From Clostridiaceae bacterium UBA6110 (GTDB taxonomy: Bacteria; Bacillota; Clostridia; Clostridiales; Clostridiaceae), in contig DIWI01000070.1 in the NCBI GenBank assembly GCA_002428415.1, positions 1-32,291 of the forward strand: 32,291 nucleotides of DNA. Reading direction: 5' to 3'. Position numbers and translations under genes: made by a program. Below are positions 22,883 to 29,826 of the stretch, in pieces. Below the pieces are notes generated by a model, which was not told the origin of the DNA, made no database searches, and saw nothing but the letters and a program-made list of their open reading frames with translations. Positions within the stretch are counted from its first letter, which is position 1. Each line of letters opens with the position of its first letter.

Positions 22883-24346
22883 TTGTACAAGCTTAATCAG
22901 AACGAGACTCCAATGTTTGACGCTTTAATGGAATATGTCGACAGAGAGACCATTCCCTTTCATGTGCCAGGGCACAAGAAGGGCGAAGGTGTTGAGAAAA
23001 AGTTCAAGAAATTCATGGGAGAAAATCCATTCAAGATAGACGTGACTGTTTTCCAGCTGGTTGACTCCCTTCACCATCCCACAGGGCCAATAAAGAAGGC
23101 TCAGGAGCTGGCTGCGGATGCCTATGGCGCCGATGCCACTTTCTTTTCCATACACGGAACTTCTGGTGCCATACAAGCCATGATAATGTCCGTTGTAAGC
23201 GAGGGAGACACTATCATAGTCCCGAGGAACGTGCACAAGTCAATAACTGCAGGGATAATACTGTCAGGAGCAATACCGGTATATATGCAGCCGGAGCTTG
23301 ACAAGAAGCTTGGCATAGCACAGGGTGTCACTCCTGAGACCGTTGAGGAAACCCTGAGGCAGAATCCTCATGCAAAGGCAGTGCTCATAATCAACCCAAC
23401 CTACTATGGTGTTGCCACTGAGCTGAAGAGAATTGCAGACATAGTCCATGAGTACGACATCCCACTGATAGTCGACGAAGCCCACGGACCGCATCTGGCA
23501 TTCAACGAGAAGCTTCCGATGTGCGCCATGGAAGCTGGTGCCGACTTATGCGCGCAGAGCACGCACAAGATAATTGGCGCAATGACTCAGGCTTCGCTCC
23601 TCCATGTGAGGACGAAGTACGTTAGCCAGTCAAGGGTGCAGGCTATAATGAACCTTCTGCAGACTACATCCCCTTCTTACCTGCTCCTGGCATCCCTGGA
23701 TACCTCAAGGAAACAGATTGCACTGGAAGGTGAAGAACTTCTTGATATGGCAATAGAAAATGCAGAGTATACAAGAGCTGAAATCAACAAGATCCCGGGC
23801 TTCTACTGCTTCGGCAAGGAAATCCTGGGAAATCCGGGAGTATTTGCCCTGGATCCCACAAAGATCTGCATAACCTGCAGGGACCTTGGAATAACGGGCT
23901 TTGACCTGGACATGATCCTCTCAAACAAATACCATATCCAGATGGAGCTGTCGGACCTATACAACGTGCTTGCAGTTGGTTCCTTCGGTGATACCAGGGA
24001 GAATCTTGACAAGCTTATAGCCGCACTTAAGGAGATAAGCGAAGAATACATGAACAAGAATGCTGTGAAGCCTGATTTTATAGATATCCCTGCCATACCC
24101 AAGCAGGTTCTTATCCCTAGAGAAGCTTTTAACGGATACAAGGAATCGGTTCTCCTCGAGGACAGCATTGGAGAAGTAAGCGGCGAATTCCTGATGGCAT
24201 ACCCTCCGGGTATTCCGGTCCTATGTCCGGGAGAGGTTATCACGGAAGAGATAGTCAAGTATGTTGGAGACCTCAAGAAGACCGGACTGTATGTCCAGGG
24301 AACTGAAGACCCTAAGGTCGAGTCAATCAAGGTAGTAGTAAGATAA
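22883..24346 (+). CDS. Orn/Lys/Arg decarboxylase family protein
   Basis: PLP-dependent basic amino acid decarboxylase (fold type I, group III) of 487 aa, shorter than the E. coli inducible enzymes because it lacks their N-terminal wing domain, as in the B. subtilis SpeA/YaaO type. Visible motifs: ETIPFHVPGHKKGEG (substrate-binding region), HGTSGAIQAM, PRNVHKSI, IVDEAHGPHLAF with the PLP-pyridine Asp (D198), and the Schiff-base lysine K229 in STHKIIGAMTQASLL. It would make cadaverine, putrescine or agmatine; the precise substrate is not readable. The start is TTG at 22883 because a stop lies two codons upstream in frame; the AGAGGG ribosome-binding site is 12 nt away, a long spacing. It is transcribed alone and followed by a terminator. 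Confidence 0.93.
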   Translation: MYKLNQNETPMFDALMEYVDRETIPFHVPGHKKGEGVEKKFKKFMGENPFKIDVTVFQLVDSLHHPTGPIKKAQELAADAYGADATFFSIHGTSGAIQAMIMSVVSEGDTIIVPRNVHKSITAGIILSGAIPVYMQPELDKKLGIAQGVTPETVEETLRQNPHAKAVLIINPTYYGVATELKRIADIVHEYDIPLIVDEAHGPHLAFNEKLPMCAMEAGADLCAQSTHKIIGAMTQASLLHVRTKYVSQSRVQAIMNLLQTTSPSYLLLASLDTSRKQIALEGEELLDMAIENAEYTRAEINKIPGFYCFGKEILGNPGVFALDPTKICITCRDLGITGFDLDMILSNKYHIQMELSDLYNVLAVGSFGDTRENLDKLIAALKEISEEYMNKNAVKPDFIDIPAIPKQVLIPREAFNGYKESVLLEDSIGEVSGEFLMAYPPGIPVLCPGEVITEEIVKYVGDLKKTGLYVQGTEDPKVESIKVVVR

Positions 24347-24359
24347 TAATGGTCTGAGG

Positions 24360-24389
24360 ACCCCTGTCATTTATTTGGCAGGGGTTTTT
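24360..24389 (+). terminator. Intrinsic terminator after the decarboxylase gene
   Basis: ACCCCTGTC (24360-24368) pairs with GGCAGGGGT (24377-24385), with one G-U pair, and ends in five T. Confidence 0.9.
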
Positions 24390-24397
24390 CATGCCCT

Positions 24398-24426
24398 TTG
24401 CGCATATCGAACATATGTGCTATAAT
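24398..24426 (+). promoter_or_regulatory. Promoter with LexA/SOS-like box for the radical SAM-DUF4130 pair
   Basis: TTGCGC (24398-24403), 17-nt spacer, perfect TATAAT (24421-24426). The spacer holds CGAACATATGTGC (24408-24420); with the next base it matches the common B. subtilis SOS-box form CGAACATATGTTCG at 12 of 14 positions. Bound LexA would occlude RNA polymerase. The recA box in this window has the same CGAACAT half. Confidence 0.7.
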
Positions 24427-24460
24427 TGAATCATGAAATAAATGATGAAGCGGTGATTTC

Positions 24461-25798
24461 ATGGATACCAAGGAAAAGATCAGGGTACTGGCTGATTCAG
24501 CAAAATACGACGTCTCCTGCTCGTCATCAGGGAATTCGAGGCAAGGCAAATCCGGCTCACTTGGAAATGCAGTACAGGGAGGGATCTGCCACAGCTTCAC
24601 CAGCGACGGGCGATGCATTTCTCTTTTGAAGATTCTTATGACCAATTACTGCATATACGATTGTGCGTATTGCCAGAACAGGATATCTAACGACATCGAG
24701 AGGGCCTTCTTCAAACCAGAGGAGCTTATAGACCTTACCATGAGCTTTTATCGGAGAAACTATATCGAAGGGCTCTTCCTGAGTTCAGGTGTGGTGAAAA
24801 GCCCGGACCATACCATGGAGCTGATGGTGCAGATACTGAAGACTCTGAGGATAAGGGAAAAATTCAATGGGTACATACATGTCAAGGGCATACCTGGGGC
24901 AAGTCCCTACCTCATTGCGGAAGCCGGAAAATATGCAGACAGGCTGAGCGTCAACATCGAGCTTCCTGAGGAGGCTGACTACGCCTCTCTTACCCCTCAG
25001 AAGAGCCGGGAGCTGATCCTTAAGCCCATGGCCCAGATTTCCAGAAGAATTAAGGAGAATACTGAAGAGAAGAGGATATTCAGATATTCCGAGGATTTCG
25101 TTCCCGCCGGCCAGAGCACTCAGCTTATTGTCGGAGCGACCCCTGCAACCGATGGAAAGATACTTTCACTAAGTGGAGGTCTCTACAAATCCTATGGACT
25201 CAAGAGAGTATATTACTCAGCATATATACCGGTCGGCACCAGCGCTCTTCTTCCTAAGATTCCGGCTCCTCCTCTCCAGAGGGAGCACCGGCTCTATCAG
25301 GCAGACTGGCTGCTCAGGTTCTACAAGTTCCAGACAGAGGAGCTGGTGTCTCCGGATGAAAACCTGGATGTCAATGTTGATCCCAAGACCCAATGGGCCC
25401 TTAGGAACATGCAGCTGTTTCCTGTCGAGGTGAACCGCGCAAGCTTCGACATGCTGCTGAGGATCCCCGGAGTAGGACTCATATCAGCTGAAAGGATGGT
25501 GAAGGCAAGGCGCCTTTCTCCCCTTACCTGGGACGGGCTGAAGCGGATGGGGATAGTCCTGAAACGAGCCAGACATTTCATTCTGGTCAGCGGCAAATAC
25601 TACGGCTCTTTTTCACAGGATCCGGTTCTGATTTACAGTGCATTGTCTGAGAGGAAGGATGAGATACAGACAGACCTCTTCGACAAGTTAGACGCCCTGG
25701 AGCCGGCAATCAGGATCAAGTCTCATTCCACAAAGCCCATGGCAGAGCCTGTTCCATTGCCGGGAATCATGGCAGCCCTCCCTGGAGGTGCATCATGA
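24461..25798 (+). CDS. Putative DNA modification/repair radical SAM protein (rSAM linked to UDG)
   Basis: A 445-aa radical SAM protein with the [4Fe-4S] motif C64-x3-C68-x2-C71 (NYCIYDCAYC), preceded by a conserved Gly/Ser-rich N-terminus (about residues 20-50) and GICHSFTSDGRCISLLK. After the barrel (IHVKGIPGASPYLI, VPAGQSTQLIVGAT) the C-terminal region has a helix-hairpin-helix DNA-binding element, FDMLLRIPGVGLISAERMVKARR. This is the family (TIGR03916) usually found next to a DUF4130 protein and sometimes a uracil-DNA glycosylase; its reaction is not established. The ATG at 24461 is preceded by GGTGAT, a weaker ribosome-binding site. The stop overlaps the DUF4130 start as ATGA. A LexA-like box lies in its promoter. 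Confidence 0.9.
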   Translation: MDTKEKIRVLADSAKYDVSCSSSGNSRQGKSGSLGNAVQGGICHSFTSDGRCISLLKILMTNYCIYDCAYCQNRISNDIERAFFKPEELIDLTMSFYRRNYIEGLFLSSGVVKSPDHTMELMVQILKTLRIREKFNGYIHVKGIPGASPYLIAEAGKYADRLSVNIELPEEADYASLTPQKSRELILKPMAQISRRIKENTEEKRIFRYSEDFVPAGQSTQLIVGATPATDGKILSLSGGLYKSYGLKRVYYSAYIPVGTSALLPKIPAPPLQREHRLYQADWLLRFYKFQTEELVSPDENLDVNVDPKTQWALRNMQLFPVEVNRASFDMLLRIPGVGLISAERMVKARRLSPLTWDGLKRMGIVLKRARHFILVSGKYYGSFSQDPVLIYSALSERKDEIQTDLFDKLDALEPAIRIKSHSTKPMAEPVPLPGIMAALPGGAS

Positions 25799-26547
25799 AG
25801 GTAATGCTTTTTGACGGCAGCATGGGAGAGCTGCTGTGCGCAGTCTATCTGGTCTACTATGGAAAGCTGCCTCCAAATCTCCTGAGACGTGACGAATACC
25901 GTCACAACCTTCTTGATGAGCCGGTAGACGTGCTTTATTCCGAAGAGTCCTTTACTAAGGTAAGGGATGCAATGGTCAAAAGATTTGACAGGGAGACGCT
26001 TGATACCATAGCATTCTGCCTTGCAAACAGCTCCAGAGAGGCACCGACCGTCACGCTCAGGTACATAGTCGCATGCTTCGGCAACAAGGCGAAGAAGGGA
26101 GATTTCCAGGATGAGGCCATAATGAAGGCTGAAAGGCTTTCAAGGCAGGCATCTCTTGAGTCCCACAGGTTCACGGGGTTCGTAAGGTTCTCTGAAAAAG
26201 GTGGAGTCTATGTGTCGAAGATATCCCCTGACCACGATATACTGGAGTTTCTTGCAGATCACTTCACTGACAGATACAGTGACCAGGATTTTCTGATATA
26301 CGATGAGAAGAGGAAAAAGGTGCTCCTCTACCATGATGGTGAAACCACCATAAGGACAGGTGTAGAGCTTGACCCAAGATATATCGCAACAGACAGCTTC
26401 ACTGAGTTCTGGAAGGAATACTACGAGAACATCGCGATAAGGGAGCGTGCCAATCCCAGGCAGCAGAAGAGGTCAATGCCGGTAAGATATTGGAAGAACC
26501 TGGTGGAAACCGGAGAGCTGCCGGAAAATAACGGAAAACAGAAATGA
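25795..26547 (+). CDS. DUF4130 / probable DNA metabolism protein (TIGR03915 type)
   Basis: A 250-aa soluble protein starting MKVMLFDGSMGELLCAVYL, as usual for the family, with the conserved tail RQQKRSMPVRYWKNLVETGELP (about residues 222-243) and the inner pattern DHFTDRYSDQDFLIYDEKRKK that define DUF4130. It has no recognised catalytic motif of its own. In many bacteria it is encoded beside, or in fusions with, uracil-DNA glycosylase-like domains, hence the DNA-repair annotation; no glycosylase is visible here. The ATG overlaps the upstream radical SAM gene by four bases, so both proteins are probably made together and may act as partners. The stop codon lies in a hairpin shared with the convergent SanA-like gene. 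Confidence 0.88.
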   Translation: MKVMLFDGSMGELLCAVYLVYYGKLPPNLLRRDEYRHNLLDEPVDVLYSEESFTKVRDAMVKRFDRETLDTIAFCLANSSREAPTVTLRYIVACFGNKAKKGDFQDEAIMKAERLSRQASLESHRFTGFVRFSEKGGVYVSKISPDHDILEFLADHFTDRYSDQDFLIYDEKRKKVLLYHDGETTIRTGVELDPRYIATDSFTEFWKEYYENIAIRERANPRQQKRSMPVRYWKNLVETGELPENNGKQK

Positions 26548-26570
26548 CCGTCCGGTATCCGGTCGGTCAT
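26544..26570. terminator. Bidirectional hairpin between convergent genes
   Basis: ATGACCGTCCGG (26544-26555) pairs with 26559-26570 around a TAT loop with one T-T mismatch. It contains the stop codons of both convergent genes. There is no long T-run on either side, so it may be only a partial terminator. Confidence 0.55.
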
Positions 26571-27136
26571 CTATCTATAAGGAGTGATTTTATTATCCCG
26601 AAAAACTCCCTGAGGTGATACTGTATTACGACGCTTGGCGGTGAAGGAGAACCTAAAGTTCCCGCATCCCAGCCCAGCTTCCAGGCAATCAGCTTCGCCC
26701 TGAGCATATGGAAGTTGTTGGATATGATGAGGAGCTTTCTCCTGTCCTGACCTCCACCAAGGAGAGCCAGGCTGTTCCTGATGTTTTCGAAGGTATTGGT
26801 CGATTCCTCCTCAAGGGTGATCCTGCCTTCTGAGATACCTCTTGCTTCCAGATATCTCTTCATGGCAAAGGCTTCTGTCACATCCTCTCCCCTGCCCTTG
26901 GCACCGGAGACGATTATGACCGCCTCCTGATTGGACTCAAGATATTCCAATGCCTTCTCGAGCCTAAAGGACAGAGCTGGCGACGGAGTTCTGCCGTAGA
27001 CCCTTGCTCCGAGAATTATGACGACGTCAGCCTCATCATTGTATGGCTTTCTTCCGTATATGATAATCATGGCCTCTACAGCGATGAATGCTGCGGCCAT
27101 GATTATCAGGATAGCGGTGAGAATTTTCCTTGTCAT
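26567..27136 (-). CDS. SanA/YdcF/ElyC-family DUF218 membrane protein
   Basis: A 189-aa protein with one N-terminal membrane anchor (about residues 4-26) and an external DUF218 domain. Core motifs are VVIILGARVYGRTPSPALSFRLEKAL near residue 38, IIVSGAKGRGEDVTEAFAMKRYL, ITLEEESTNTFENIRNSLALL and LLIISNNFHMLRAKLIAWKLG with the conserved His. Gram-negative relatives SanA and ElyC affect envelope integrity and lipid-carrier sugar metabolism; the reaction is not known. ATG at 27136 has AAAGGA 6 nt upstream. It is the last gene of the pgeF operon, 12 nt behind the DUF697-like gene, so it is probably transcribed from the pgeF promoter. Confidence 0.9.
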   Translation of the reverse strand: MTRKILTAILIIMAAAFIAVEAMIIIYGRKPYNDEADVVIILGARVYGRTPSPALSFRLEKALEYLESNQEAVIIVSGAKGRGEDVTEAFAMKRYLEARGISEGRITLEEESTNTFENIRNSLALLGGGQDRRKLLIISNNFHMLRAKLIAWKLGWDAGTLGSPSPPSVVIQYHLREFFGIIKSLLIDR

Positions 27137-27148
27137 GTCTTATCCTTT

Positions 27149-28090
27149 CTAAAGCCTGAACAGCTTCCTCGTTGCGGATTTTGCTGCTTTTCCAAAAGAA
27201 GATACTATGATCGCTGAATTTTCCTTGATGATGCCACCCAGCATAGATACTGCATCAAGTGTGGCAGAACGTCTCAGGACCTTCCTGTTGACTTCTACTG
27301 TGCTGGCGCAATATCTCTTTGTCATGGCGCCTACGCGTAGCGACAGCATTGCATTCAATGACCCCTCTGTTATGGAGTTTGCAATGAGGTTTGTTATGTG
27401 TACAGCTCCCGGAAGCAGGCTTCCAAGCCCTCCCCCGAGTACTGAAGCAAGGATCGGTTCAAGCTGCTCGTCAAGAAGGTCAAGGTCTTCAATCCCTCTT
27501 GCTGCAAGCACTGTAGCCCCGATGTTGCCGTATAGGTACATAAGGTCTCGGATTCCGGGCCTTTGTCTGTAGATCTTTGCGATATCCCATACTGTCCGGG
27601 TTATGCTGGCAAGCACGAATACGCCATCCAGGGAGCCGTTCTGGGATATGGCTGTTGTGACGAATACGGCTGAAGCGCTGGATTTCACTACCTTGTCGGC
27701 TTCAACTCCAAGAATAGTCAGAGCCTTGTCGATTTGAGCTGCAAGAGGCTCCTTATCGGTGAATGCAAATCCCTTCTCCCTCAGTATCCTGTTGGAGGAG
27801 AGGCTTTGCTTCAGATCTTCCAGGTATGCAGGATATTCAGGGCTTTCCTTGGACTTTGGTATTTCAGGCCTTTTCTTCAGCCCGAGGAATGCAGCGACTG
27901 GAACAAATATTATTGCCATGAAGCCAGCGATGATAAATGTGAGAACCGCATACCCGAAATAAGGATGTATCCTTGAAGCCCGCTCATATATAGATGCAGC
28001 CTGGTTAACTGCGCTGATTGTAACGAGAAATATGATGGTAAGTGATGCGTAAACCAGTATCTTTTTCATTGTTTTTGCAGTATCGTCCAT
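27149..28090 (-). CDS. DUF697/YcjF-like membrane protein
   Basis: A 313-aa protein with two clear transmembrane segments near the N-terminus (about residues 10-31 and 44-68), a charged cytoplasmic stretch (PEIPKSKESPEYPAYLEDLK), then a helical domain with SASAVFVTTAISQNGSLDGV, LASITRTVWDIAKIYRQRPG, LYGNIGATVLA and GGGLGSLLPGAVHITNLIANSITEG. The latter pattern is typical of DUF697 proteins, a family of unknown function found in some GTPase-associated contexts; no GTPase gene is present here. ATG at 28090 follows AGGAGGAGAA, which overlaps the thioesterase stop (8-nt gap). It belongs to the pgeF-thioesterase operon. I do not assign a function beyond a membrane location. Confidence 0.75.
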   Translation of the reverse strand: MDDTAKTMKKILVYASLTIIFLVTISAVNQAASIYERASRIHPYFGYAVLTFIIAGFMAIIFVPVAAFLGLKKRPEIPKSKESPEYPAYLEDLKQSLSSNRILREKGFAFTDKEPLAAQIDKALTILGVEADKVVKSSASAVFVTTAISQNGSLDGVFVLASITRTVWDIAKIYRQRPGIRDLMYLYGNIGATVLAARGIEDLDLLDEQLEPILASVLGGGLGSLLPGAVHITNLIANSITEGSLNAMLSLRVGAMTKRYCASTVEVNRKVLRRSATLDAVSMLGGIIKENSAIIVSSFGKAAKSATRKLFRL

Positions 28091-28098
28091 TTCTCCTC

Positions 28099-28881
28099 CT
28101 ATTGCAGCTCTCTCTGGCGCCAGGTCATTTCGATTATTGACAAAAGAGTTCCATCCTCATCGAATATCTCGTGGTAAGAATCCTGACCGGTAAGGCAAGC
28201 CTTTGAGACAACGTGGCCAAGCGGCATTTTTTCCTTCTTGTAGACTATTGTAAGCTCAAGAGGATGATTCTCGACCAGGAAGGATTCATCAAGAGGAGTC
28301 TTAAGTGTCTCCATTGCCCATTCAACATACTTGACGTTATTGACATGACCGTTGGGATCAATTTCACCGAACCTGACCTCAATTACCTTCTCCGAGGTCC
28401 AGGTGACATCCCTCCTTCTTCTGAGGGATTCTGTATCTATGCTCTCAACTATTGCACGCTGGTCTTCGGTAAGGCTTTTGTCCTTTCCAATATACACTTC
28501 TGCGATTGATTCAGGGATCCGGGCCATCCTCCTCTTTTCCAGATCGATCACCAGCCACTGTGCAACAGCTGTTCCTATGATTTTTCCGGTATCATCAGAA
28601 ATGCTGTAGTACCTGTAGGAGCAGACACCCTTGTCGAAAACCGCGAAGGTCTTGAACATAAGGTCCCTTGCATAGTACCTTGTCTCTTCCAGCCTTACCT
28701 TCCACTGCCTGAGCACCCACATGAGGCCAAGCCCATCCATGTAGTCAGGCTCGAAGCCTATGCCCACAGTATGATACATCGATACGGTGCCAAGCATCTG
28801 AAGCAGTGAATCGAACCTTATGTCACTATACCTGTCCACATCCCTGTAGTCTATCTTTATGGATTTCTCAAAATCCCTCAT
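28099..28881 (-). CDS. Acyl-ACP thioesterase (FatA/FatB-like)
   Basis: A 260-aa double-hotdog thioesterase that hydrolyses acyl-ACP to free fatty acid. The N-terminal hotdog begins IDYRDVDRYSDIRFDSLLQML with LGLMWVLRQWKVRL and the conserved GTAVAQWLVIDLEKRRMARIP; the second has FGEIDPNGHVNNVKYVEWAMETL, with D175, N177 and H179 as likely catalytic residues of this family. Length fits bacterial acyl-ACP thioesterases, whose chain preference varies. The ATG overlaps the end of pgeF by 14 nt, with GGAGGGGG inside pgeF, so translation is coupled. It may supply fatty acids for recycling or for membrane adaptation; no fab genes are near. Confidence 0.93.
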   Translation of the reverse strand: MRDFEKSIKIDYRDVDRYSDIRFDSLLQMLGTVSMYHTVGIGFEPDYMDGLGLMWVLRQWKVRLEETRYYARDLMFKTFAVFDKGVCSYRYYSISDDTGKIIGTAVAQWLVIDLEKRRMARIPESIAEVYIGKDKSLTEDQRAIVESIDTESLRRRRDVTWTSEKVIEVRFGEIDPNGHVNNVKYVEWAMETLKTPLDESFLVENHPLELTIVYKKEKMPLGHVVSKACLTGQDSYHEIFDEDGTLLSIIEMTWRQRELQ

Positions 28882-29689
28882 TTGTTACCCCCTCCGCATC
28901 ACTGCCGCACGAAGTGCAGCATGTGACCATGCACATCAATCCGAAACCTTCCCTGTCACGCCTGTAGGAGTGCAGAAGTCCTGGCTCTGAATAGGTTGAC
29001 AGGTCGATCTGGAATATCGCATCAGCAGGTACTCCCTTACCAGTCAGCATCTTCTTTACAAGGTCTCCCAGGTCCAGATGATATTTCCCGTTTCCAATTG
29101 ACTCATACCTTATATTTTCTTCTCCGAATTCTTTTTCGAACAGACCAAAGACATCCTCGCCTATCTCAAAATCAATAAAGCCTATATGTGGCCCTATAAT
29201 TGCCACGATATCTGAAGGGTCGCTTCCATAAGACTCTGCCATCTTCTCAAGTGCCTTTTCAGCGATCCTTGCAAGAGTCCCCTTCCATCCTGAATGGATG
29301 TTGGCGTGGACCTTTCTCTTAGCGTCGAAAAGCACAACAGGGACGCAGTCTGCGAATGTGGTGGAAAGTGCCACACCCTTCAACCGGGTAACCATGGCAT
29401 CCCCTTCTCCCAGAAAAGTGCCAAGCCTGTGCGGTTCACCCTGGCCATTTGACCTTACATCAATGACAACATCAGAATGGACCTGGTCCATGAAGAAATG
29501 CGGAGCCTTCTCCAGTTCCATTGCCGAAAACACCTTACTGAAGCTTTCATCCAGACTATTGAGTGACTTTGCAGTTTTTCTTCCCATGTCCATGTGATTA
29601 GTCGTGAAAATGACCTTAAGTCCCATTTCTTCAAGCTGCGGGACCGTGATGTATCTTGAATCTCCATGCTCTATAATCCTATATTCCAT
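28868..29689 (-). CDS. pgeF: Polyphenol oxidase/laccase-domain family (PgeF, YfiH-type)
   Basis: A 273-aa zinc- or copper-binding protein of the YfiH/YlmD group, long annotated as laccase; E. coli PgeF edits cytoplasmic peptidoglycan precursors carrying Ser instead of Ala, and others act as purine nucleosidases. Metal ligands are visible as H71 (MDQVHSD), C115 (TFADCVPVVLFD) and H132 (NIHSGWKG), with a Cys-rich C-terminus (MCMVTCCTSCGSD). Codon 1 is taken as the second of two adjacent ATGs (29689), 5 nt after GGAGG; the first at 29692 would be 2 nt away. A long upstream open frame to 29812 has no ribosome-binding site. It heads the operon with the thioesterase. Confidence 0.92.
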   Translation of the reverse strand: MEYRIIEHGDSRYITVPQLEEMGLKVIFTTNHMDMGRKTAKSLNSLDESFSKVFSAMELEKAPHFFMDQVHSDVVIDVRSNGQGEPHRLGTFLGEGDAMVTRLKGVALSTTFADCVPVVLFDAKRKVHANIHSGWKGTLARIAEKALEKMAESYGSDPSDIVAIIGPHIGFIDFEIGEDVFGLFEKEFGEENIRYESIGNGKYHLDLGDLVKKMLTGKGVPADAIFQIDLSTYSEPGLLHSYRRDREGFGLMCMVTCCTSCGSDAEGVTNEGF

Positions 29690-29710
29690 CATTTCCTCCG
29701 TATAAGGAAA

Positions 29711-29719
29711 AGTATACCA
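29711..29719 (-). promoter_or_regulatory. Extended -10 promoter of the pgeF operon
   Basis: Minus strand TGGTATACT fits the extended -10 pattern TGnTATAAT. No good -35 is present, as often for this class. The start would be a few nt on, about 19-22 nt before the ATG. Confidence 0.5.
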
Positions 29720-29759
29720 AAAAAAGATGACAAGCGGCTTTAAGATTTCATTAATTGAC

Positions 29760-29797
29760 TCATCTGCATGGACACTGTCATCTGCATGGTGTAGAAT
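29760..29797 (+). promoter_or_regulatory. idi promoter overlapped by a 12-bp direct repeat
   Basis: TGGACA (29769-29774), 17-nt spacer, TAGAAT (29792-29797) give a good sigma-A-like promoter. TCATCTGCATGG occurs twice, at 29760-29771 and 29778-29789 (period 18 bp), across the -35 and spacer. A 10-bp palindrome TCTCATGAGA (29797-29806) follows near the start point. Confidence 0.5.
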
Positions 29798-29826
29798 CTC
29801 ATGAGACGGCACAAGGAGTGATTTGA

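Noticed and set aside
23803..24330. A 175-codon open frame on the minus strand
   Set aside because: It is antisense to the decarboxylase gene, whose conserved motifs and codon use are clear; there is no ribosome-binding site.
29690..29812. N-terminal extension of PgeF by about 40 residues
   Set aside because: It has no ribosome-binding site, runs through the promoter and gives residues foreign to the family; the ATG pair at 29689-29692 has GGAGG.
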